Shown here in pieces: positions 56,101 through 64,000 of a DNA stretch of 64,000 nt; position 1 is the first letter of the stretch; each line of letters starts with the position of its first letter. The position numbers and the translations under genes were made by a program. Under the pieces are notes generated by a model, which saw nothing but the letters and a program-made list of their open reading frames with translations, was not told the origin of the DNA and searched no databases. Origin of the DNA: Brevundimonas naejangsanensis DSM 23858. Its GTDB lineage: Bacteria > Pseudomonadota > Alphaproteobacteria > Caulobacterales > Caulobacteraceae. The DNA lies in the NCBI RefSeq assembly GCF_000421705.1, contig NZ_ATXN01000006.1:1-64000 (forward strand). The letters run 5' to 3'.

Positions 56101-58182
56101 GTGCCCGAAAAATCGACAAAGCAGGACATCATCGGCCAAGGCGGGGAGCTGCATCAGCAGGCCTCGACGCCCCAGACGCGGCTGACCACCAACCACGGGA
56201 CGCCGATCAGCGACAACCAGAACTCGCTGAAGGCCGGGCCGCGCGGGCCGACACTGCTCGAAGACTTCATCCTGCGCGAGAAGATCCAGCATTTCGACCA
56301 CGAGCGCATTCCCGAGCGCATCGTCCACGCGCGCGGCTCGGCCGCGCACGGCGTGTTCGAGCTGACCGAGAGCCTCGAACAATACACCACAGCCAGTATC
56401 CTCACCGAGGTCGGCGAGAAAACCGAACTGTTCGCCCGCTTCTCGACCGTGGCGGGCGGCGCGGGTTCGATCGACACGCCACGCGACGTGCGCGGCTTTG
56501 CGGTGAAGTTCTACACCAAGGAGGGGAACTGGGACCTGGTGGGCAACAACATCCCGGTCTTCTTCATCCAGGACGCGATCAAGTTCCCCGACCTGATCCA
56601 CGCCGTGAAGATGGAGGCGGACCGCGGCTATCCGCAGGCCGCGTCCGCCCACGACACCTTCTGGGACTTCGTCGGCCTGATGCCCGAGACCACCCACACG
56701 GTGATGTGGGCCATGTCGGATAGGGCCATCCCGCGCTCCTTGCGCATGATGGAAGGTTTCGGCGTCAACACCTTCCGCCTGGTCAACGCCAAGGGCGAGT
56801 CGCACTTCGTCAAATTCCACTGGCGGCCCAAGCTGGGGACGCAGGCGACCTGCTGGGACGAGGCGGTGAAGATCGCAGGGGCGGATCCCGACTTCCACCG
56901 TCGCGACCTGTTCGACGCCATCGACCAGGGCGACTTCCCGCAGTGGGACTTCGCGGTGCAGGTGCTGACCCAGGCCGAAGCCGACGCCCTGCCCTTCGAC
57001 ATCCTGGATGCGACCAAGATCATCCCGGAGGAAATCCATCCGCTCAAGGTCATCGGGCGCATGACGTTGAACCGGAACCCCGACAACTTCTTTGCTGAAA
57101 CGGAGCAGGCCGCCTTCCTGCCGACCAACATCGTGCCGGGCATCGACTTCTCGGACGACCCGCTGCTGCAGGGGCGGTTGTTCTCCTATCAGGACACCCA
57201 GCTGTCGCGGCTGGGCACGGTGAATTTCCACCAGATTCCGATCAACCAGGCCAAGGGCTGCCCCTTCCAGAACTTCCAGCGCGACGGCCATATGCAGACC
57301 CAGGTCCCGACCGGCCGCGCCAACTATGAGCCCAACAGCCTGGCTCAGGCGGGAGAGGACGGCGGCCCCCGCGCCGACGCCAAGGGCGGCTTCACCAGCT
57401 TCCGCGAGCCGGTGGAGAAGGAGAAGGTGCGACTGCGCTCCGAGACCTTCGCCGACCACTACAGCCAGCCTCGGCTGTTCTTCGCCAGCCTGGCGGCGCC
57501 GGAACAGGCCCACCTGGCTTCGGCCATCGTGTTCGAACTGTCGAAGGTCTCGCTGGAACACGTGCGGAACCGCGTGATGGGCAATCTGCGCAACGTCGAT
57601 GAAGACCTCGCCAAACGAGTCGCCGAGGGCCTGGGCATGGCTCTGCCCGAAAAGACTCCAGCGACGGCCGAGCCGATCGACCTGGCCCCGTCGCCCGCCG
57701 TGCGTCTGATCGGCAAATACCCGGACAGCCTGAAGGGGCGGAAGGTCGGCGTCCTGGTCACCGACGGGGCCGACGGGGCCGTGATCAAGGCGGTGCAGGA
57801 CGCGGCCAGGGCAGCCGGCGCGGCGGTGGAGATCATCGCGCCCAAGCGCGGAGGGGCCAAGCTGAAGGACGGCTCTACGCTGAAGGCGGATCATCAACTC
57901 GCGGGCGCGCCCTCAGTCCTGTTCGATGCGGTGGCCCTGGTGCTGTCGGCCAACGGCTGCAAGCAGTTGCTGACCGAAGGCGCGGCCATCGACTTCGCCA
58001 AGGACGCCTTCGCCCACTTGAAGGCCATCGGTCATACGCCCGAAGCCCAACCCCTGCTCGACAAGGCCGGAGTCGAGGGGGACGCCGGCGTGATCAACCT
58101 CTCGACCGGCGCCGACGCCTTCATCAAGCCCGCAGCCACACGCCAGTGGGACCGTGAGCCCAAGGTCCGCACCCTGGCTTGA
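56101..58182 (+). CDS. katE: Large-subunit catalase HPII type
   Basis: A 693-residue heme catalase that splits hydrogen peroxide. ERIVHARGSAAHGVFELTES has the catalytic His, DLVGNNIPVFFIQDAIKFPD the distal Asn, and RLFSYQDTQLSRLG the proximal heme Tyr. A C-terminal DJ-1/PfpI-like domain (KVGVLVTDGADGAVIKAV onward) marks the large clade 2 form. GTG at 56101 is chosen because AGGAGGAG lies just upstream. It has its own terminator. Confidence 0.95.
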   Translation: MPEKSTKQDIIGQGGELHQQASTPQTRLTTNHGTPISDNQNSLKAGPRGPTLLEDFILREKIQHFDHERIPERIVHARGSAAHGVFELTESLEQYTTASILTEVGEKTELFARFSTVAGGAGSIDTPRDVRGFAVKFYTKEGNWDLVGNNIPVFFIQDAIKFPDLIHAVKMEADRGYPQAASAHDTFWDFVGLMPETTHTVMWAMSDRAIPRSLRMMEGFGVNTFRLVNAKGESHFVKFHWRPKLGTQATCWDEAVKIAGADPDFHRRDLFDAIDQGDFPQWDFAVQVLTQAEADALPFDILDATKIIPEEIHPLKVIGRMTLNRNPDNFFAETEQAAFLPTNIVPGIDFSDDPLLQGRLFSYQDTQLSRLGTVNFHQIPINQAKGCPFQNFQRDGHMQTQVPTGRANYEPNSLAQAGEDGGPRADAKGGFTSFREPVEKEKVRLRSETFADHYSQPRLFFASLAAPEQAHLASAIVFELSKVSLEHVRNRVMGNLRNVDEDLAKRVAEGLGMALPEKTPATAEPIDLAPSPAVRLIGKYPDSLKGRKVGVLVTDGADGAVIKAVQDAARAAGAAVEIIAPKRGGAKLKDGSTLKADHQLAGAPSVLFDAVALVLSANGCKQLLTEGAAIDFAKDAFAHLKAIGHTPEAQPLLDKAGVEGDAGVINLSTGADAFIKPAATRQWDREPKVRTLA

Positions 58183-58189
58183 CGCCATG

Positions 58190-58225
58190 AAATGGGGCGG
58201 CCGCCGCGCGCCGCCCCATTTCCTT
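58190..58225 (+). terminator. Rho-independent terminator of katE
   Basis: A perfect 12-base stem: AAATGGGGCGGC (58190-58201) and GCCGCCCCATTT (58210-58221), loop of 8, followed by a short CCTT. It lies 8 bases after the stop. Confidence 0.83.
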
Positions 58226-58235
58226 CGCCTCTTCT

Positions 58236-59386
<1,151 letters not shown>

Positions 59387-59486
59387 GCGGGACTGGAGAC
59401 TATCGTTCCAGCAACGCTGGAACCCCGGAGAACCTGGGCGGATTGAGGTTTCGGCGCCGCGTATCAACGCGGCGCAGGAGCCTGTC

Positions 59487-60578
59487 ATGAAAATTGCTCA
59501 AGTCACGCCTTTGTATGAGGCCGTGCCGCCCCGGCTTTACGGCGGCACGGAGCGGGTGGTGGCCCACCTGACCGACGCCCTTGTCGACCTTGGCCACGAC
59601 GTCACCCTGTTCGCCAGCGCCGATGCCCGCACCCGCGCCCGCCTCGTCCCTGTCCGCGATCAGGCCATCCGTCTTGACCCTGCGCCGCTGAAGTCAGATC
59701 TCGCGGCGCATATGGGTCAGTTGGCCGAAGTGCTGGACCGCGCCGACAACTTCGACATCATCCATTTCCATACCGACATGATCCACTTTCCCTTCTTCGA
59801 GGGCTGGGCGGACAAGACGGTGACAACCCTGCACGGACGGCTGGACCTGAAAGACCTGGCGCCTGTCTATGAGCGCTGGTCGGAGTTCGGCCTGGTGTCC
59901 ATTTCCGACGATCAACGTCGCCCCCTGCCCCATGTGAACTGGCGCGCCACCGTGCATCACGGCATGCCCGGCGACCTCTATCGATTCTCGCCCCGTTCGC
60001 AGGGCTATCTGGCCTTCCTGGGCCGCATCTCGCCGGAAAAGCGGCCGGACCGCGCCATAGAAATCGCCGCCCGGCTGAACAAACCGCTGAAGATCGCAGC
60101 CAAGGTCGACGCGGCCGACCGCGTCTATTGGGAGACGGTGATCGAGCCGCTGGTGCGAGACAATCCTCTGGTCGAGTTCGTCGGCGAGATCGGCGATGCG
60201 GACAAATCGGCCTTCCTCGGCGGCGCCGAGGCCCTGCTGTTCCCCATCGACTGGCCCGAGCCCTTCGGCCTGGTGATGATCGAGGCCATGGCCTGCGGCA
60301 CGCCGGTCGTGGCCTTCGCCTGTGGTTCAACGCCTGAAATCATCGAGGACGGCGTCACCGGCTTTCTGGTCTCGACAATGGAGGAGGCGGTCGCTGCAAC
60401 CGCCAAGGCGTTTCAACTGAACCGCGAAGAAATCCGCAGCCGTTTCGACCTGCGCTTCTCGGCTACGGCGATGGCGCGTCGCTATCTGGACGTCTACGGC
60501 GGGATTCTGGCGCGGCGACCCTTTGCTGCGCCTATGCGGGTTCTGGAGGAAGAGAAGACCTTCGCCGCCCTGGCCTGA
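59487..60578 (+). CDS. GT4-family glycosyltransferase
   Basis: A 363-residue GT-B enzyme. KIAQVTPLYEAVPPRLYGGT binds the acceptor, LAFLGRISPEKRPDRAIEIA starts the donor domain, and EPFGLVMIEAMACGTPVVAF holds the nucleotide-sugar-binding E-x7-E motif. The sugars are unknown. It precedes a glycogen-debranching-type glucosidase by about 90 bases; the same pairing occurs in many alphaproteobacteria, and suggests a shared glucan role. Confidence 0.9.
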   Translation: MKIAQVTPLYEAVPPRLYGGTERVVAHLTDALVDLGHDVTLFASADARTRARLVPVRDQAIRLDPAPLKSDLAAHMGQLAEVLDRADNFDIIHFHTDMIHFPFFEGWADKTVTTLHGRLDLKDLAPVYERWSEFGLVSISDDQRRPLPHVNWRATVHHGMPGDLYRFSPRSQGYLAFLGRISPEKRPDRAIEIAARLNKPLKIAAKVDAADRVYWETVIEPLVRDNPLVEFVGEIGDADKSAFLGGAEALLFPIDWPEPFGLVMIEAMACGTPVVAFACGSTPEIIEDGVTGFLVSTMEEAVAATAKAFQLNREEIRSRFDLRFSATAMARRYLDVYGGILARRPFAAPMRVLEEEKTFAALA

Positions 60579-60669
60579 CGAGCCTCGCCGTTTTCATCTG
60601 AACTGAATTGCGGCCCCGACCGTTCGCTTCGAACCAGGCGGGGGAGCTGAACCGCAAGCGGAGACGCTT

Positions 60670-62817
60670 ATGGACGACGCCTATTCGGTCCAGGCCACGG
60701 CCGCCGACACCAATGATCAGGACGGGCTTGAGACCCTGATGGCCCTGAAGGACGGCGACGCCTTCCTGGTCGCCGATCACTGGGGGGATGTAAAGGCGGG
60801 CGCCGACGGCCTGTTCGAGCGGGACACGCGGCTGCTGTCGCGCTTCGTCCTGACGGTCGGACGGACGCGGCCGTCGCGGCTCAGTTCGGGCGTGACCAAG
60901 GACAATGTCTTCTTCACCTGCCACTCGACCAACCGGCCCCTGCCGCCGATGGGCGGGCGCTCGGCCCCGGCGGGGGTGCTGCATCTGGAACGGCGGCGCT
61001 TCATATGGGACCGGAGGCTGTTCGAACGGGTGCAGATGGTCAACCACGGCGTCGAGGACATCCTGCTGCCGTTGACGTTCGAGTTCGACGCCGACTTCGT
61101 CGACATCTTTCAGGTGCGCGGCACGCCGAGAAGCAAGCGCGGCGAAATCCATCCGCCGGTGATCGACGGCCGGCGCGTCACCTTCAGCTATACGGGGCTG
61201 GACGGGGTGAAGCGCACCAGCTGCCTGGCCTTTTCCGAGCCGCCCGCCCGCCTCAGCGCCAATCGGGCCGAGTTCATGTTCAGCCTGCCACGCGGGCGCA
61301 GCCTGGACCTGTTCATCGAATGCGGTCTGGACGCCTGCGACCAGCCGGACGAGACGCGCTGGCGCTGGCACGGCATTCTGGCGCGACTGGCCATGCGGCG
61401 GCGGCTGCGCAGGGGCGCGATCGTCGAGGGCGGACGCAACCAGGGCTTCAACGACTGGCTGCGGCAGTCGCGCGCCGATATCGCCCTTCTGGTCACCGAC
61501 CTGCCGACCGGCCCCTATCCTTACGCCGGGACGCCGTGGTTCTCGACCCCGTTCGGCCGCGACGGCATCATCACCGCCTGGCAGATGCTGTGGATCGACC
61601 CCGGCCTGGCCAAGGGGGTGCTGACCTATCTGGCTTCGCGTCAGGCGACCGAGACCAACGCCTTCATGGACTCCGCCCCCGGCAAGATCATGCACGAGAC
61701 GCGCGGCGGCGAGATGAGCGTGCTGGGAGAGGTTCCCTTCGGCCTCTACTACGGCGGGGTGGACACCACCTGCCTGTTCATCGCCCTGGCCGGCGCCTAC
61801 GCCAGACGCACCAACGACTATGAGACGATCCGCGTCCTGTGGCCCAATCTGATCGCGGCGGCGGGCTGGATGAACGACTACGGCGACAGCAACGGCGACG
61901 GGTTGATCGACTACGCCCGCGCGGCCGACACCGGCCTGTCGAACCAGGGCTGGAAGGATTCCGAAGATTCCATCTTCCACGCCGACGGCCGCTTTCCCAA
62001 GGGGCCGATCGCCCTTCTGGAAGTCCAAGGCTACGCTTTCGCCGCCTGGAAGGCTCTGGCCGAAATGGGCGCCGTCCTCGGCGACGGCCGCGCCGACGAA
62101 TGGGCGAACCGGGCCGAGGCGCTGCGCGCCCTGGTCGAGGAGCGCTACTGGATGGAGGACGAGGGCTTCTACGCCATCGCCCTGGACGGCGACGGCGAGC
62201 AGTGCCGGGCCATAGGCTCCAACGCCGGGCACCTGCTGTTCACGGGCCTGCCCTCGCACGAGCGGGCGCGGCGGGTGACGCGGCGGATGCTGACGGCCGA
62301 GTTCCGCTCAGGCTGGGGCCTGCGGACCCTGGCCAAGGGGCAGGCCCGCTTCAACCCGATGAGCTATCACAACGGCTCAGTCTGGCCGCACGACACGGCG
62401 CTGGCTGCGGCCGGCATGGCGCGTTACGGCGAGCGCCATGCCGTGGCCATGCTGCTGGGCGAGATCTACGGCTCGGCCGCCCATTTCCAGATGCGCCTGC
62501 CCGAACTGTTCTGCGGCTTCGTGCGCGAAACGGGCGAGCCGCCGATCGCCTATCCGGTCGCCTGCCTGCCGCAGGCCTGGGCGGCCGGGTCGGTCTTTCT
62601 GATGATGCAGTCGGTGCTGGGCCTGAGCATCGACGCCGCCGAGGGGCTGGTCGAGGTCAACAATCCCGCCCTGCCCGCCGGGCTGGACCGACTGTCGATC
62701 ACGCGGCTGAAGGTCGGCGACGGGGTGATCGACCTGCACTTCCAACGCCTGAACGGCCATGTGGTGGTCATGCCGCGCGAACGCAGCGGGACGGTGAATC
62801 TGAGGGCGACGGGCTAG
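60670..62817 (+). CDS. Amylo-alpha-1,6-glucosidase / glycogen debranching-type enzyme
   Basis: A 715-residue protein with an N-terminal GDE_N-type beta domain (about 30-260) and an (alpha/alpha)6 toroid (TPWFSTPFGRDGIITAWQML, LSNQGWKDSEDSIFHADGRF). The likely general acid/base lies in the GWKDSEDS stretch. It hydrolyses alpha-glucosidic links in a branched glucan; the true substrate is uncertain. GGAG precedes the ATG. Its stop overlaps that of the convergent mutY by 4 bases. Confidence 0.88.
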   Translation: MDDAYSVQATAADTNDQDGLETLMALKDGDAFLVADHWGDVKAGADGLFERDTRLLSRFVLTVGRTRPSRLSSGVTKDNVFFTCHSTNRPLPPMGGRSAPAGVLHLERRRFIWDRRLFERVQMVNHGVEDILLPLTFEFDADFVDIFQVRGTPRSKRGEIHPPVIDGRRVTFSYTGLDGVKRTSCLAFSEPPARLSANRAEFMFSLPRGRSLDLFIECGLDACDQPDETRWRWHGILARLAMRRRLRRGAIVEGGRNQGFNDWLRQSRADIALLVTDLPTGPYPYAGTPWFSTPFGRDGIITAWQMLWIDPGLAKGVLTYLASRQATETNAFMDSAPGKIMHETRGGEMSVLGEVPFGLYYGGVDTTCLFIALAGAYARRTNDYETIRVLWPNLIAAAGWMNDYGDSNGDGLIDYARAADTGLSNQGWKDSEDSIFHADGRFPKGPIALLEVQGYAFAAWKALAEMGAVLGDGRADEWANRAEALRALVEERYWMEDEGFYAIALDGDGEQCRAIGSNAGHLLFTGLPSHERARRVTRRMLTAEFRSGWGLRTLAKGQARFNPMSYHNGSVWPHDTALAAAGMARYGERHAVAMLLGEIYGSAAHFQMRLPELFCGFVRETGEPPIAYPVACLPQAWAAGSVFLMMQSVLGLSIDAAEGLVEVNNPALPAGLDRLSITRLKVGDGVIDLHFQRLNGHVVVMPRERSGTVNLRATG

Positions 62818-63836
62818 GCCGCGCCCAGAGCCCGCTCCAGCGCCTTCCTGAACACGGTCGGCAGGGCTTTGGCCGCCTCGTCCGCCGGGGTCCATGAGAA
62901 ATCGCCCTCGCCCGTCGCCACATGCACCTCCAGCGTCAGGCTGAAGTGAGTGAAGACGTGCTCGACCGATCCGGCCGCGCGCCAGTCGCCCCCGGTCGGC
63001 GGGGCGAAATCCGGCGCCGCGCTCCAGTCCGAGGTCGGCAGGCCCGCCATGCCGCCCAGAAGCCCCCTGTCCGGCCGCCGCACCAGGGCGACTCGGCCCG
63101 CGCCATCCGTCAACACATAGGCGTAACCCCGCCGGTGCGGCCGCTCGGCCTTCTTCGTCTTCAGGGGATAGCGTTCGGGCGTCCCCGTCTTCAGCGCCTC
63201 GCAGCCGAAGGCGAGCGGACACTGATCGCACAGCGGCGACCGGGGCCGACATACGCCCGAGCCCAGATCCATCAGCGCCTGCGCCCAGTCGCCCGGCCGG
63301 TGCTCGTCCACGAACAGGGCCGCCAGCCGCCGCAGTTCGGGCCGGGCGGCGGGCAAAGGCGTCTCGACCGCGAACAGGCGGCTCATCACCCGCTCGACAT
63401 TGCCATCGACGACATTGGCGGGCTGGTCGAAGGCGATGGCGGCCACGGCCGCGGCGGTATAGGCGCCGACTCCCGGCAGGGCCAGAAGCTCAGCCTCGGT
63501 CTGCGGAAAGACGCCGCCGTATTCGGCCGCCACGGCGCGGGCGCAGGCCAGAAGGTTTCGCGCCCGGGCGTAGTAGCCCAGCCCCGCCCAGGCGGCCATC
63601 AACTCCGCGTCTTCGACCGCAGCCAGGTCGGCCACCGTCGGCCAGCGCGTCGTGAAGCGCTCGAAATAGGGCGCGGCGTGCGGCACCGTCGTCTGCTGCA
63701 GCATCACCTCGGACAGCCAGACGCGATAGGGATCGGTCTTCGTCTTAGCCCCCGGCGGCGCGCGCCACGGCAGGCTGCGCGCATGGGCGTCGTACCAATC
63801 AAGCAGGGCGGCGCGGAGAGAGGGGACGTCGGTCAT
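62814..63836 (-). CDS. mutY: Adenine DNA glycosylase MutY
   Basis: A 340-residue base-excision enzyme that removes A mispaired with 8-oxo-G. LPGVGAYTAAAVAAIAFDQP holds the helix-hairpin-helix and catalytic Asp region; four cysteines in CRPRSPLCDQCPLAFGC bind the FeS cluster. The C-terminal NUDIX-like domain (VALVRRPDRGLLGGMAGLPT) recognises 8-oxo-G. It diverges from the DUF721 gene with a 21-base gap. Confidence 0.95.
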   Translation of the reverse strand: MTDVPSLRAALLDWYDAHARSLPWRAPPGAKTKTDPYRVWLSEVMLQQTTVPHAAPYFERFTTRWPTVADLAAVEDAELMAAWAGLGYYARARNLLACARAVAAEYGGVFPQTEAELLALPGVGAYTAAAVAAIAFDQPANVVDGNVERVMSRLFAVETPLPAARPELRRLAALFVDEHRPGDWAQALMDLGSGVCRPRSPLCDQCPLAFGCEALKTGTPERYPLKTKKAERPHRRGYAYVLTDGAGRVALVRRPDRGLLGGMAGLPTSDWSAAPDFAPPTGGDWRAAGSVEHVFTHFSLTLEVHVATGEGDFSWTPADEAAKALPTVFRKALERALGAA

Positions 63837-63857
63837 CGGTCACGCTATATAGGACGA

Positions 63858-64000
63858 ATGCGTCGTCCCCTGCCCACCGAAAGCGAAGCGCGCGAAATCC
63901 TGGCTCGACGCCGGACGCGCCCGCCGTTGCGCCCGCCGCCCCCTGCGGGCCGGTCGCTGGCGCCGCTGATCAAGAAGCTGGACGCCCAGTTCGGGCGCGG
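63858..64000 (+). CDS. DUF721/DciA-like protein, partial at window edge
   Basis: Only the first 47 codons are present. The protein starts MRRPLPTESEAREILARRR, has a Pro-rich stretch, then RSLAPLIKKLDAQFGRG, which resembles the start of the DUF721/DciA domain (a helicase-loading factor in many bacteria). AGGA precedes the ATG. Divergent from mutY, its usual neighbour in Caulobacterales. The rest lies outside the window. Confidence 0.6.
   Translation, partial: MRRPLPTESEAREILARRRTRPPLRPPPPAGRSLAPLIKKLDAQFGR

Overview
The window is GC-rich, gene-dense chromosomal DNA from an alphaproteobacterium of the order Caulobacterales, most likely Brevundimonas or a close relative. The markers are a holdfast-anchor operon (hfaA-hfaB-hfaD), the cell-cycle DNA methyltransferase CcrM, the flagellar regulator FlbD inside a Caulobacter-type fliF operon, and CtrA-like and GANTC sites upstream of ftsZ and ccrM. 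No prophage, insertion sequence, CRISPR array, rRNA or tRNA gene was seen.

Layout. 1-4200: a CBS-domain protein and a rhomboid protease on the minus strand, divergent from hfaABD. 4200-10000: an M16 protease, an unrecognised Pro/Cys-rich secreted protein, a gamma carbonic anhydrase-like protein, a probable 6S RNA and a PhoH-type ATPase. 10000-13800: an isoprenoid cluster read right to left (xseB, a CsaA-like protein, ispA, dxs). 13850-20300: single housekeeping and stress genes, then a signalling block (CHASE3 histidine kinase, receiver, receiver-HWE kinase). 20300-28550: the flagellar operon fliF-fliG-flbE-fliN-flbD-flhA, with a class A beta-lactamase gene between flbD and flhA. 28700-43400: metabolic and housekeeping genes, including an amino-acid dehydrogenase, a nucleoside transporter, ilvE, an OmpR/EnvZ-type pair, proC, ubiK, lgt, a MidA-like methyltransferase and pgeF. 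43400-56000: the division and cell-wall cluster read right to left (murC, murB, ddlB, ftsQ, ftsA, ftsZ, lpxC), with a large TonB-dependent receptor gene between ftsA and ftsZ. 56000-64000: a large-subunit catalase, ccrM, a glycosyltransferase beside a glycogen-debranching-type glucosidase, mutY, and the start of a DUF721/DciA-like gene cut by the window edge.

How the genes work together. HfaA/HfaB/HfaD anchor the holdfast to the stalk tip. FliF/FliG/FliN/FlbE/FlhA build the flagellar base and export gate, and FlbD times later flagellar genes. CcrM, with CtrA and GcrA encoded elsewhere, would tie ftsZ and its own expression to replication. MurC/MurB/Ddl/FtsQ/FtsA/FtsZ make and direct septal peptidoglycan.

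Most notable points: an eight-fold, roughly 48-residue repeat in HfaD with a related unit in HfaA; a 6S-like RNA fold ahead of phoH; the beta-lactamase in the flagellar operon; the receptor inserted in the division cluster; and intergenic palindromic elements whose arms carry variable but still palindromic mini-hairpins. All calls come from reading the sequence; no database search or folding program was run.
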